64,000 bases of DNA from Streptomyces lichenis (GCF_023218175.1 NZ_JALPTH010000001.1:62001-126000); one strand, 5' to 3'; shown: positions 36,777 through 45,669, counted from the stretch's first letter. Made by a program: numbers and translations. The notes: generated from the letters alone by a model not told the origin.

Positions 36777-37874
36777 ATGACTGTTCTGAGCGACAGGGCC
36801 CTGGGCCGCGCGACACTCGCCCGGCAACTGCTGCTCGACCCGGCCGACATGCCTGTCGAGGACGCTGTTTCCCACCTCGGCGGTCTGCAGGCGCAGGAGC
36901 CTCAGGAGCCATTCGTCGGACTCTGGTCGAGGCTGCGCGCCTTCGACCCCTCGCACCTGTCCGATGCACTGGCCGGACGGCGTGTGGTGCGGACCCATCT
37001 CATGCGCCGCACCGTCCACCTCGTCACCGCCGAGGACGCCCTGGGCTGGCGGTCCCGCCATGACGCCATGCTGCGCCAGCGGGTCCTGGGGACGTACCGC
37101 CGCGAACTCGCCGGGGTCGATCTGGACGAACTCGCCGCGGCGGGGCGGGCGGTGATGGCCGACGCCGAGCCCCGCACCATGGGCGAGCTGGTGCGGGCCG
37201 TGGAAGGGCGGTGGCCGGCGGGGCGGCGGGCGCTGGGCGAGATGCTGGTCGCCGCCCTGCTCCCCGTCGCGCAGATCCCGCCCCGTGGGCTGTGGCGCAC
37301 CAAGGCCGGAGTGCGCAATGTCCTGCTCTCCGCCTGGCTCGGCCGCGAGATCGCCCCGCCCGCCCCGGACGGCTCCGACCCGGTCGGCCAGACCCTGGTG
37401 AGGCGCTACCTCGCCGCGTACGGCCCCGCCACCTCGGCCGACCTCCGGGCCTGGTGCGGCCTGGCCGGGCTGCCCGCCGCGGTGGCCGCCGTGCGCCCGG
37501 AGCTGGTCGGCTTCCGCGACGAGCACGGGAGGGAACTGCTGGATCTGCCCGACGCCCCGCGGCCCGGCCCCGACGCGCCTGCCCCGTTGCGGTTCCTGCC
37601 GGCCTTCGACAGCGCGATCCTCGGCTACCGGTATCGCGGCAGGATCATCGACGACGCCCACCGCGGTCTGTCGGTCGCCGGTGAGCGCGTCGTCCTGGTC
37701 GACGGGCGGGTCGCCGCGACCTGGGACGTCGGCCGGGACGCCACCGTCACCGTCACCCCGCTGCGCCGCCTCACCCGGGCCGAGCGCTCCGAGAGCGCCG
37801 AACAGGGGCAGGCGCTGGCCTCGTTCCTCTCGGACGGGGAGAGTGATCGCGTCGAGATCACCGCACCGGACTGA
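36777..37874 (+). CDS. AlkZ-like winged-helix DNA glycosylase family protein (HTH_42)
   Basis: Protein of 365 residues of the HTH_42/DUF1006 superfamily, whose studied members AlkZ and YcaQ are DNA glycosylases for bulky adducts and interstrand crosslinks. The QxQ catalytic motif is visible as Q38-A-Q40 in HLGGLQAQEP, then VVRTHLMRRTVHLV, a typical second signature. Other blocks: RRYLAAYGPATSADL and LPAFDSAILGYR. ATG 36777 has a GGAGATGGTGAG upstream. No antibiotic cluster is nearby, so a self-resistance role like that of azinomycin AlkZ is not supported. Actual activity is inferred from family only. Confidence 0.82.
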   Translation: MTVLSDRALGRATLARQLLLDPADMPVEDAVSHLGGLQAQEPQEPFVGLWSRLRAFDPSHLSDALAGRRVVRTHLMRRTVHLVTAEDALGWRSRHDAMLRQRVLGTYRRELAGVDLDELAAAGRAVMADAEPRTMGELVRAVEGRWPAGRRALGEMLVAALLPVAQIPPRGLWRTKAGVRNVLLSAWLGREIAPPAPDGSDPVGQTLVRRYLAAYGPATSADLRAWCGLAGLPAAVAAVRPELVGFRDEHGRELLDLPDAPRPGPDAPAPLRFLPAFDSAILGYRYRGRIIDDAHRGLSVAGERVVLVDGRVAATWDVGRDATVTVTPLRRLTRAERSESAEQGQALASFLSDGESDRVEITAPD

Positions 37875-37901
37875 CCGTGCGGGGAGGGAGGAAGGAGGGA
37901 C

Positions 37902-38073
37902 GTGGCCGGCGGAACTGTCCGGCGAGGAGGTCACCGGGCAGGCCCTGGCCGATCTTCTGGCCGACCCGGCCGGCTGGGCGTACCAGGAGGAGCCGACCCG
38001 CTGGATCTGCGTGGCCTCCGGCGACGGTGGCATCCAGGAGCTGGAGGAAGGCATGTGCCACCAGGAGCGGTGA
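37902..38073 (+). pseudogene. Small gene, apparently frameshifted
   Basis: A strong GGAGGGAGGAAGGAGGG site precedes GTG 37902. The convincing protein-like frame begins one base off: AELSGEEVTGQALADLLADP, then WAYQEEPTRWICVASGDGG, ending CHQER at 38073. Removing one G around 37909-37912 would join them as MAGELSGEEV. It may be a frameshift, a sequencing error, or a non-AUG start. I do not recognise the protein. About 56 residues. Confidence 0.4.
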
Positions 38074-38127
38074 CCCTGGCGGGCCCTCGGCAGGCCGTGG
38101 CGGTGGCGGTGCGGCGAGGGCGACTGC

Positions 38128-40104
38128 TCATGCTGTGGGCTTGGTGGGTCGGGGCCAGGCGGACTCGCGTAGCAGGCGCAGGCCGTTGAGGCCGACGATG
38201 ACGGTGGAGCCCTCATGGCCGGCGACCCCCAGGGGCAGGGGCAGGGCGCCGATCAGGTCCCAGGCCACCAGGACGGCGATGAACGCGCCGGCGAGGGCCA
38301 GGTTCCGGATGACGAAGCGGCGTGCGGTGCGGGAGAGCTGCACGATCGAGGGGATGGCGGCGAGTTCGTCGCGCACGACCACGGCGTCGGCGGTCTCCAG
38401 GGCGAGGTCGGAGCCGGCCTTGCCCATCGCGATCCCGGAGTGGGCGGCGGCCAGGGCGGGGGCGTCGTTGACGCCGTCGCCGACCACCAGCACCCGGCGT
38501 CCCTGGGCTTCCCACTCCTGGACGGCCGCCACCTTGTCCTGGGGCAGCAGTCCGGCGCGGACGTCGGTGATGCCGACCTCGGCGGCCAGGTGCCGGGCGG
38601 CGCGTTCGTTGTCGCCGGTCAGCAGGATGGGCGTGCGACCGGTCAGCCGGGTGAGGGCGGCGACGGTGGCCGCCGCGTCCGGTCGCAGCCGGTCGGCGAT
38701 CCCGAGCACGCCCACCGGTTCCTGGTCGCGCAGGACGGCGACGGCGGTCCGTCCGGCCTCTTCCAGCTCGGCCACCACGGCTCGCCCGGGCTGGTGGCCG
38801 GCGGCGTCCAGGAGCCGGGCGGGGGCGCCGACCGTGACGGTGCGGCCGTCGACGGTGGCGGTGACGCCCCGGCCCGGTGCGGAGGTGAAGTCCTCGACGC
38901 CGGTCAGCGGCAGGCCGCGTTCGCGGGCGGCGGCGACCACGGCACGCGCGAGCGGGTGTTCGCTGGGGTGCTCGGCGGATGCCGCCAGCATCAGCAGGCT
39001 GTCCTGGTCCAGGCCGCTGCCGGGCAGCGGGCGCAGGTCGGTGACGCGGGGGGTGCCCTCGGTAAGGGTGCCGGTCTTGTCCAGGGCGACGGTGTCGATC
39101 CGGCCGAGGCGCTCCATGACGACGGCGGACTTGGCGAGGACGCCGTGGCGGCCGGCGTTGGCGATGGCGGACAGCAGCGGCGGCATGGTGGACAGGACGA
39201 CCGCGCACGGCGAGGCCACGATCATGAACGTCATGGCTCGTAGCAGGGCGGCGGAGAGGGCGTCGCCGAAGGCGAGCGGGATCGCGAAGACAGCGAGGGT
39301 CGCGGCCACCATGCCGATCGAGTAGCGCTGTTCGATCTTCTCGATGAACAGCTGGGTGGGGGCCTTGGTCTCGGAGGCTTCCTCGACCATCCTCACGATC
39401 CGGGCGATCACCGAGTCCGACGGGTCGCGCTCGACCTGGACCCGCAGGGCGCCGGTGCCGTTGACGGTGCCGGCGAACACCCCGTCACCGACCTGCTTGG
39501 CCACCGGCAGCGGCTCGCCGGTGATGGTGGCCTGGTCGACGTCACTGGCCCCGTCGATGACCCGGCCGTCCGCGCCGACCCGTTCGCCGGGCCGCACCAG
39601 GATCGTGTTCCCGACCGCCAGGCGCTCCGTCTCGACCGTCTCCTCGGTGCCGTCGGGCAGCAGCCGGGTGGCGGTGGCCGGGGCGAGGTCGAGCAGACCA
39701 CGCACGGAGTCGGCGGTCCGCGCGGTGGCGACGGCCTCCAGGGCACCGGAGGTGGCGAAGATGACGATCAGCAGCGCGCCGTCGAGGACCTGTCCGATCG
39801 CGGCGGCTCCCAGGGCCGCGACGACCATCAGCAGGTCCACGTCCAAGGTCTTGTCCCTGAGGGCCTTCAGCCCCTCCCATCCGGGCTCCCAGCCGCCGGT
39901 GGCACAGGTGGCGGCGAACAGCGTTCCCCACAGCCATGCCGGGCCGCCCAGCAGGTGTACGGGCAGGCCGGTCAGGAACAGCACCAGGGCCGCGACCGCC
40001 CAGCGGGCCTCCGGCAGCGCCAGCAGCCGCGTCCGGCGGCGGATGGCCGAGGAGCGGTGCGCGGCGACGGGCGGCGCGGGCCGCTGATCGAGGACGGAGG
40101 GCAT
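38128..40104 (-). CDS. P1B-4-type metal-exporting ATPase (CtpD/NmtA-like)
   Basis: Membrane ATPase of 658 residues exporting transition metals. Key features: phosphorylation motif DKTGTLTEG (Asp342), SPC motif at 298-300 in the metal-binding helix instead of the CPC of Cu/Zn/Cd pumps, TITGEPLPV, GDGVNDAPAL, and HEGST at about 630 in the last helices. SPC with HEG(G/S)T defines the P1B-4 group (Co, Ni, Fe). There is no cytoplasmic N-terminal metal domain. Divergent from an NmtR-like Ni/Co sensor with an operator between, so Co/Ni (possibly Fe) efflux is most likely. Confidence 0.92.
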   Translation of the reverse strand: MPSVLDQRPAPPVAAHRSSAIRRRTRLLALPEARWAVAALVLFLTGLPVHLLGGPAWLWGTLFAATCATGGWEPGWEGLKALRDKTLDVDLLMVVAALGAAAIGQVLDGALLIVIFATSGALEAVATARTADSVRGLLDLAPATATRLLPDGTEETVETERLAVGNTILVRPGERVGADGRVIDGASDVDQATITGEPLPVAKQVGDGVFAGTVNGTGALRVQVERDPSDSVIARIVRMVEEASETKAPTQLFIEKIEQRYSIGMVAATLAVFAIPLAFGDALSAALLRAMTFMIVASPCAVVLSTMPPLLSAIANAGRHGVLAKSAVVMERLGRIDTVALDKTGTLTEGTPRVTDLRPLPGSGLDQDSLLMLAASAEHPSEHPLARAVVAAARERGLPLTGVEDFTSAPGRGVTATVDGRTVTVGAPARLLDAAGHQPGRAVVAELEEAGRTAVAVLRDQEPVGVLGIADRLRPDAAATVAALTRLTGRTPILLTGDNERAARHLAAEVGITDVRAGLLPQDKVAAVQEWEAQGRRVLVVGDGVNDAPALAAAHSGIAMGKAGSDLALETADAVVVRDELAAIPSIVQLSRTARRFVIRNLALAGAFIAVLVAWDLIGALPLPLGVAGHEGSTVIVGLNGLRLLRESAWPRPTKPTA

Positions 40105-40179
40105 GACAGAACCGACCCTTCACGGGCGAAACGGAACGACCCCGCACGGTCGAACCGGGGTAATGTCATCACCATACAC

Positions 40180-40207
40180 GAACACATGAACAGGTCTTCA
40201 TGTGTTC
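40180..40207. promoter_or_regulatory. ArsR/NmtR operator
   Basis: A perfect 11-bp inverted repeat, GAACACATGAA-CAGGTC-TTCATGTGTTC, lies between the ATPase and the sensor, in an AT-rich segment. It covers the -35 zone of the sensor gene. Confidence 0.85.
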
Positions 40208-40211
40208 TCGG

Positions 40212-40217
40212 TATGAT
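40212..40217 (+). promoter_or_regulatory. -10 element TATGAT of the NmtR-like gene (leaderless)
   Basis: TATGAT ends 7 bases before ATG 40225, so the transcript should start at or next to the start codon. The operator lies directly upstream. Confidence 0.65.
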
Positions 40218-40224
40218 GAGGTCC

Positions 40225-40623
40225 ATGGGTCACGGAACCGGCACCGCCAGCAGCGCCACCACCCGCGAGCGCCTTGACGCGGTGGGCACCGCCGATGTCG
40301 CCGCCACCCTCCAGGCTCTGTCCACCCCGTCCCGGCTCTACATCCTGGCCCGCCTGCAGGAGGGGCCCTGCTCGGTGAGCGAGCTGGCCGACGCGGTCGG
40401 TATGGAAGCCTCCGCCTGCTCCCACCAGCTGCGCCTGCTGCGCAACCTCGGTCTGGTCACCGGCGAACGCCACGGGCGGTCCATCGTCTACGCCCTGTAC
40501 GACAACCATGTCGCCGAGCTCCTCGACCAGGCCCTCTACCACGTCGAACACTTGCGCCTCGGCGCCCATGACGCCCCCGTCGCCGCCGAGCACGGGGCCT
40601 CGAAGCAGCTGCGGTCGACGTGA
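40225..40623 (+). CDS. nmtR: NmtR-like ArsR-family Ni/Co-responsive repressor
   Basis: Winged-helix metal sensor of 132 residues. It begins MGHGTG, and Gly2-His3 are part of the Ni site in mycobacterial NmtR. The alpha-5 ligands are also conserved: Asp93 and His95 (LYDNHVA), His106 and His109 (YHVEH). The recognition helix is SACSHQLRLLRNLGLV. ATG 40225 is chosen over the earlier in-frame ATG at 40189 because of this N-terminal motif and a -10 hexamer 7 bases upstream. It should repress itself and the divergent P1B-4 ATPase, releasing DNA when Ni(II) or Co(II) binds. Confidence 0.9.
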   Translation: MGHGTGTASSATTRERLDAVGTADVAATLQALSTPSRLYILARLQEGPCSVSELADAVGMEASACSHQLRLLRNLGLVTGERHGRSIVYALYDNHVAELLDQALYHVEHLRLGAHDAPVAAEHGASKQLRST

Positions 40624-40744
40624 CCGCCGGTGATCCGGTGCGCGCGATCACGCGCACCGGATCGCGTGGATCATCACGCGGAAGTGCTCGCGGAACCGCG
40701 GAACCTGACGGAAGACCGCCCTCGGGCCGGTCTGTAGGGCGTGC

Positions 40745-40769
40745 TTATCGTCAGGAAGACGACTATGAT
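40745..40769 (+). promoter_or_regulatory. Promoter with dyad operator of the NUDIX regulator (leaderless)
   Basis: TTATCGTC-AGGAA-GACGACTA is a dyad with 6 of 8 matching positions. It overlaps a TATGAT -10 at 40764-40769, which lies 7 bases before ATG 40777. This would fit autorepression by the encoded NrtR-like protein. Confidence 0.5.
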
Positions 40770-40776
40770 GCGCGGC

Positions 40777-41544
40777 ATGTCGCCCTACGACCCCTCGGCC
40801 TTTCCGCCCTTCGCCGTCACCGTCGACCTCGTGGTGCTCACCGTGCGCCGCCACGCGCTGTGCGCGCTCGTCGTGCGGCGCGGGGAGCAGCCGTTCCAAG
40901 GGCGTTGGGCGCTGCCGGGCGGCTTCGTACGGGAGGACGAGGACCTCGGCGCCGCGGCCCGCCGGGAACTCGCCGAGGAGACCGGGTTGTGCGCCCATGA
41001 CGCGGGTACGCCTCCGGCGGAGACGAGCGGCGCCCACCTCGAACAGCTCGCCACCTACGGCGCCCCGGGCCGCGACCCCCGGATGCGGGTGGTCAGCGTC
41101 GCCCATCTCGCCCTGGCGCCCGATCTTCCCGCGCCCCGGCCGGGTGGCGATGCCAACAGCGCGCGCTGGGCGCCGGTGGAGGAACTCCTCGAACCGGAGG
41201 GAGCCCCGCCGCACTCGGACGAGCAGCAGACCCCGCTCGCCTTCGACCACGGCCGGATCCTCGCCGATGGTGTGGAGCGCGCCCGGTCGAAGATCGAGTA
41301 CTCCTCGCTGGCCACCGCCTTCTGCCCGCCCGAGTTCACCGTGGGTGAGCTGCGCCGGGTGTACGAGGGCGTCTGGGGCGTGGCGCTGGATCCGCGCAAC
41401 TTCCACCGCAAGGTGACCGGCACCCCGGGCTTCCTGGTGCCGTCCGGCGGGACCACGACCCGCCAAGGCGGCCGCCCCGCCCAGCTGTTCCGGGCCGGCG
41501 GCGCCACCCTGCTCAATCCGCCGATGCTGCGTCCCGAGGTCTGA
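40777..41544 (+). CDS. NrtR-like NUDIX-domain transcriptional regulator
   Basis: Fusion of a NUDIX domain (residues about 15-155) and a C-terminal winged helix (about 160-240), the architecture of NrtR, the ADP-ribose-responsive repressor of NAD metabolism. The NUDIX box is partly kept: GGFVREDEDLGAAARRELAEETGL, in which the REx2E2xG-type acidic residues (RELAEE) are present. The winged helix includes FTVGELRRVYEGVWG and FHRKV. ATG 40777 is placed 7 bases after a TATGAT element; nearby ATGs at 40765 and 40768 are alternatives. Regulon unknown; no NAD gene is next to it. Confidence 0.87.
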   Translation: MSPYDPSAFPPFAVTVDLVVLTVRRHALCALVVRRGEQPFQGRWALPGGFVREDEDLGAAARRELAEETGLCAHDAGTPPAETSGAHLEQLATYGAPGRDPRMRVVSVAHLALAPDLPAPRPGGDANSARWAPVEELLEPEGAPPHSDEQQTPLAFDHGRILADGVERARSKIEYSSLATAFCPPEFTVGELRRVYEGVWGVALDPRNFHRKVTGTPGFLVPSGGTTTRQGGRPAQLFRAGGATLLNPPMLRPEV

Positions 41545-41727
41545 CACCGGTCCGGGTCCGGTAGTGAGCCTGATTTCGCGAGTCGGGTGTCGTGAGTCGA
41601 ATATCGAGGGGTGAATCGCCCGATTCTGTGCGTTTAGTAGGAAATGTAGCGCTATCTTGTCGCGGTACGACCCGCCCCGCCGCGGAGCGCCTGCCGCCGA
41701 GCGGCCCCCGACCTCGCGGGAGTAGCG

Positions 41728-44178
41728 ATGCTCCAGGCCATCGGACTGACCAGTACCAGCCGCCGCCCAGGCCGCCCGCCCGCGGTCGACGACCTGACCT
41801 TCGAGGCCCGCCCCGGCAGTGTCACCGCGCTGCTCGGCGCCCGCGGTTCCGGCAAGACCACCGCCCTGCGGATGATGCTGGAGCTCGAACCGGGGCGGGG
41901 GATCACCTGCTTCCGCGGCAGGCCGCTGCACCGCATCGCCCATCCGCCACGCGAGGTCGGCGTCCTCCTCGGCGATGTACCCGGGCATCCGTCCCGCACC
42001 GCGCGCGGGCAGTTGAGGATGCTCGCGGCCGCCGCCGGGGTCCCCGCCTCGCGCGCCGACGAGCTGCTGGACGTCGTCGGGCTGGCCGCCCTGCGAAGCC
42101 ATCGGCTCGGCGCGCTCTCGCTCGGGATGGACCGCCGACTCGGCATCGCCTCCGCGCTGTTGGGCGATCCGCACACGCTGCTGCTCGACCAGCCGTCGGC
42201 CGGGCTGGCCCCGCGCGAGGCCCAGTGGCTGCACGGGCTGCTGCGCGCCCACGCCGACCACGGCGGCACCGTGCTCTACACCACCGACGACCCGAGGGAG
42301 GCGGCCCGCCGGGCCGACCGTGTGCTGGCCCTGGACGGGGGCCGGCTGGTGGCGGACCAGGACGGCGCCGCCTTCGCCCGTACCCGGCTCCGGCCCCGGG
42401 TCGCCGTCCACACCCCGCACGCGGCGCGGCTCGCCGCACTTGTCGCCCGCGAGGCCCGGGCTTCGGGGCGGTCCGTCGAGGTGGTGGCCGAGAGCGGGGG
42501 CCGGCTCTCCGTCTACGGCAGCGACTGCGCGCGGATCGGCGAGACCGCGTTCCGGCACGGCGTACTGCTCCACCGGCTCGCCGACGAGACGGGCGAAGAG
42601 TCCGCACCCGTCCGAACCCCCGGCCCGCCTCGGTCTCCCGGTACGGCCCCCGGCCCTCGTCGGTCGCCGCTCTCGGCCCCGGCTCCGGCTCCTGGCGAGA
42701 CCTCGCGGCTGCCTCGGTCGCCGCTCTCGGCCCCGGCTCCAGGCGGAGCCTCCGGGCCGCCTCGGTCACTGGGCCCGGCCCCCGAGGGAGTGTCCGGCGG
42801 CTCGACGCCTCCGGTTCCGGCCCCTGATGGGGCGTCCGGCAGCTCGACGCCCCCGGTTCCGGTCCTGAATCCGACTGCCGCTCAAGACGGAGCCTCCAGG
42901 TTCCTTCGGACTCCGGCTGCGGCTCAGGGCGGAGCCTCCGAACTCGGTCGGACTCCGGCTGCGTGTCCCGGCGAGGCGCCCGACGGGGGGATCGCCCCCT
43001 CCTCGTCCCCGGTCGCCGGACCCGCCCCTGAGGCGACGGCGGCTCCCGCGAAGATGCCCTGCCCGGCAGTCCGGCCCGCTCTGGGGCCGACGCCGGCTCC
43101 GTCGGTGTTGCCCACTCCCACCAGGGCGCCCGCCGCCGCTGCCGGATCCGCGCCCGCCTCGGCCTTCGAGTCCGCGCCCGCCCCCGTCGCCGGATCCGCG
43201 GCCGCTCCGGCCCCCGGGTCCGCGGCCTCCGCGACCGCCCCGGCCTCCGACTCCGCGCCCGCCACCGCTGCCGGGTCCCCGGCCGCCCAGGCCGCCAAGT
43301 CCGCGCTCGCCCCGGCCCCCGGGGTCCCGCCTACCTCGGTCGCCCGGCCCGCGGTGGCCGCTCTGGTGAGGCAGGCCGCCGTACCGCCGCTGGTGCGGCG
43401 GCCGCCGCGGGGGCCTTCGCGGCCGGTGCGTTACGAGGTGCGGCGGCTGCTGGGGGTGCCCAGTACCCCGCTCACCGCGGCCGCCGGGCTCGCCGCCTCG
43501 GTCCTGATCGCGGTCCTGCTGGCGCGGTCCGGGGGTGTTCCACTCCCGACCGCCCTGGCCGCCTGGCCACGGCTGCTGCCGTTGCCGCCCGCCGCGCTCG
43601 CCGCCGGGCTGCTGGGCGCGCTTTCCTTCGGTGACGAGTACCGCCACCCCGCCTTGAGTTCCGGGCGGGGTACCGTCCCGCGCCGGCTCGGGCTGCTGCT
43701 CGCCAAGCTCCTCGTCACCGCGGCCACCGCGGCACTGCTCGCCCTGGTCTCGGCGCTGGCCGCCTTCGCCGCGCTGCGGCTGCTGTACGGCGGCGAGGCC
43801 ATCCCGGTGCCCCGGCACTGGGCGGCACTGGTCGCGATCTGGACGGCGCTCTGCGTCGGTTGCGGCTGGGCCGGGCTGCTCGGGGCGGGCGTCTTCCGGG
43901 TCACCGCGGCAGGGGTCGCCGCGGTACTGGCCGTGCCGGTGGTGGTGGCTCCGCTCGTCCAGCGGGCGTCGGCGGGGCCCTCCGTCCGCCCGATCGCCGG
44001 TCTGCCGCACCGGCTTCGCGAACTCCTGTGGCCACGCTGGCCGTTCGACACCGATGGCGTGCTGGGCGCCGCGACGCGGATGGCGGCCCAACCGATGGGT
44101 GCGGCACTGGTGTTGTCGCTTTCGGTCTTGATCTGCGCGTATCTGATCACTGGATGTCGGCGCCGCGCCCGTTGGTGA
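41728..44178 (+). CDS. Fused ABC transporter ATPase-permease with long linker and altered Walker B
   Basis: Protein of 816 residues. Residues 1-290 form an ABC ATPase: Walker A GARGSGKT (37-44), signature LSLGM, Walker B LLLDQPSAGL, where Gln155 replaces the catalytic Glu. A linker of about 270 residues of Pro/Ala/Ser-rich repeats (SAPAP, STPPVPAP) follows. From about residue 570, six hydrophobic segments form an ABC-2-like membrane domain. ATG 41728 has GGGAGTAG upstream. The upstream 180 bp is AT-rich, a likely promoter. Located just before whiH; a role in development is possible but not shown. Substrate unknown. Confidence 0.82.
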   Translation: MLQAIGLTSTSRRPGRPPAVDDLTFEARPGSVTALLGARGSGKTTALRMMLELEPGRGITCFRGRPLHRIAHPPREVGVLLGDVPGHPSRTARGQLRMLAAAAGVPASRADELLDVVGLAALRSHRLGALSLGMDRRLGIASALLGDPHTLLLDQPSAGLAPREAQWLHGLLRAHADHGGTVLYTTDDPREAARRADRVLALDGGRLVADQDGAAFARTRLRPRVAVHTPHAARLAALVAREARASGRSVEVVAESGGRLSVYGSDCARIGETAFRHGVLLHRLADETGEESAPVRTPGPPRSPGTAPGPRRSPLSAPAPAPGETSRLPRSPLSAPAPGGASGPPRSLGPAPEGVSGGSTPPVPAPDGASGSSTPPVPVLNPTAAQDGASRFLRTPAAAQGGASELGRTPAACPGEAPDGGIAPSSSPVAGPAPEATAAPAKMPCPAVRPALGPTPAPSVLPTPTRAPAAAAGSAPASAFESAPAPVAGSAAAPAPGSAASATAPASDSAPATAAGSPAAQAAKSALAPAPGVPPTSVARPAVAALVRQAAVPPLVRRPPRGPSRPVRYEVRRLLGVPSTPLTAAAGLAASVLIAVLLARSGGVPLPTALAAWPRLLPLPPAALAAGLLGALSFGDEYRHPALSSGRGTVPRRLGLLLAKLLVTAATAALLALVSALAAFAALRLLYGGEAIPVPRHWAALVAIWTALCVGCGWAGLLGAGVFRVTAAGVAAVLAVPVVVAPLVQRASAGPSVRPIAGLPHRLRELLWPRWPFDTDGVLGAATRMAAQPMGAALVLSLSVLICAYLITGCRRRARW

Positions 44179-44246
44179 TCGCATACGGAAGGGATGTGCC
44201 CAACGGGTCGTAAAACCCGGGAGATTGCCTGAGTTCTGCTCTTCTG

Positions 44247-44274
44247 GCGTCAATGGATGAGCGGGCGCCGATCA
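44247..44274 (+). promoter_or_regulatory. Candidate sigma-WhiG promoter of whiH
   Basis: GCCGATCA at 44267-44274 matches 7 of 8 bases of the sigma-WhiG/FliA -10 (GCCGATAA). The possible -35 TCAA at 44250 is weak and its spacing of 13 is short. whiH is known in S. coelicolor to depend on sigma-WhiG. It lies 64 bp before the start codon. Confidence 0.35.
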
Positions 44275-44337
44275 CCCTTTCGTGTGCTTTTCACTAAAGA
44301 CCTCAAGGGGCGTGGAACCGGCGCCGACAAAGGATGC

Positions 44338-45225
44338 GTGAACACCCTTGCGCACACGATGATGACCGCCGCCGCCCGCCCCGTGGACAGCCTCACGGCA
44401 CCCGGCGCCCTGGACCGTTACCCCTACCCCGAGGGCCCCGTCGCCGATCGCCTGGCGCCGCCCGCCTGGGAGGGGCCCGACACCGAGCTGGGCCGGGTGG
44501 GCCGCCGGGCGACCGGCAGCCGAGGCCGCGGCCTGCACGGCCAACTGGTCCAGCAACTTGGCCAGATGATCGTCTCCGGCGACCTCGGCGCGGACCGCCC
44601 CCTGGTACCCGAGGAGATCGGCCAGCGTTTCGAGGTGTCCCGCACCGTGGTGCGCGAGTCGCTGCGCGTGCTGGAGGCGAAGGGGCTGGTGAGCGCCCGC
44701 CCCAACGTCGGCACCCGGGTACGCCCGGTCGCTGACTGGAACCTGCTCGACCCGGACATCATCGAGTGGCGCGCCTTCGGCCCGCAGCGCGAGGACCAGC
44801 GCCGTGAACTCGGCGAGCTGCGTTGGACGATCGAGCCGCTGGCCGCCCGCCTCGCCGCCGGGCACGGCCGGGAGGACGTGCAGCAGCGCCTCCACGACAT
44901 GGTCGAGATCCTGGGCCACGCGCTCGCCCAGGGCGACGCGATCACCTTCTCCCGGGCCGACACCGAGTTCCACGCCCTGCTGATCCAGCTCGCCGGCAAC
45001 CGCATGCTGGAGCACCTGTCGGGCATCGTCTCCGCCGCTCTCCAGGTGTCCGGCGCCCCGGCCACCGGCTGCGACCGCCCCAGCGACAGCTGCGTCGCGC
45101 ACCACGCGCGGATCGTGGACGCCCTGGCAGCCGGGGACGGCACCGCCGCCGAGTCGGCCATGCGCCAGCTGCTCACCGTCCACCCCGAGGTCGAGCGGGT
45201 CGTCCCCGCCCCGCGCGAGCACTGA
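44338..45225 (+). CDS. whiH: Sporulation regulator WhiH (GntR/FadR family)
   Basis: Developmental regulator needed for sporulation septation in aerial hyphae of Streptomyces. The 295-residue protein has a GntR winged helix at about 60-130 (LVPEEIGQRFEVSRTVVRES) and a FadR-type effector domain with a His/Asp/Glu set (ADTEFHALLI, HHARIVDAL). GTG 44338 with AAAGGA upstream gives the known WhiH N-terminus; the frame is open to 44257 but unsupported. It sits between the fused ABC gene and hrdB, the same context as in S. coelicolor. WhiH is reported to bind its own promoter. Confidence 0.94.
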   Translation: MNTLAHTMMTAAARPVDSLTAPGALDRYPYPEGPVADRLAPPAWEGPDTELGRVGRRATGSRGRGLHGQLVQQLGQMIVSGDLGADRPLVPEEIGQRFEVSRTVVRESLRVLEAKGLVSARPNVGTRVRPVADWNLLDPDIIEWRAFGPQREDQRRELGELRWTIEPLAARLAAGHGREDVQQRLHDMVEILGHALAQGDAITFSRADTEFHALLIQLAGNRMLEHLSGIVSAALQVSGAPATGCDRPSDSCVAHHARIVDALAAGDGTAAESAMRQLLTVHPEVERVVPAPREH

Positions 45226-45584
45226 TCCGACCGACCGGCCCGGCGCCCCGGCCGCGTAACGGCTGCGCCCGGCCGGGTGCGGGGACGCGCCGTCCGGCCC
45301 CCGCGCGGGGCCCGATCCCCGAGAGCGGGGTCCGACCCCCCCCCGTACGGGGCCCCGATCCCCGTACCGGGTCCTCCGTCCCCGGCTCCTCCGTTCCCGT
45401 ACCTGGGCCCGGTCCGTGTACCGGGAGATGCCTGCCGGAGTACGCGGGGACATCCGGAGGTGCGCATGGGCGGCCGAAGCCGCCGAGGCGCCGCTTCCGG
45501 GCCGGAGGGCACTCCCGAAGGCCCCGCCCGGCGGCGGGACGCCTCCGCCGCCGGCGATCCGCCGAGGGGCGAGCGCGGTCACCA

Positions 45585-45669
45585 GACCCACAGAGCTTAC
45601 GAAGCCCACCAGTCCACCAGGCCCACGAAGCCCACAGAGCCCACCAGGCCCATAAGGCCCACAAAGCCC
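45585..45669. repeat. Degenerate 9-bp tandem repeat (GCCCACNAR)
   Basis: About nine copies of a GCCCACCAG/GCCCACGAA unit run without interruption. It is clearly richer in A than its surroundings. Confidence 0.85.
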
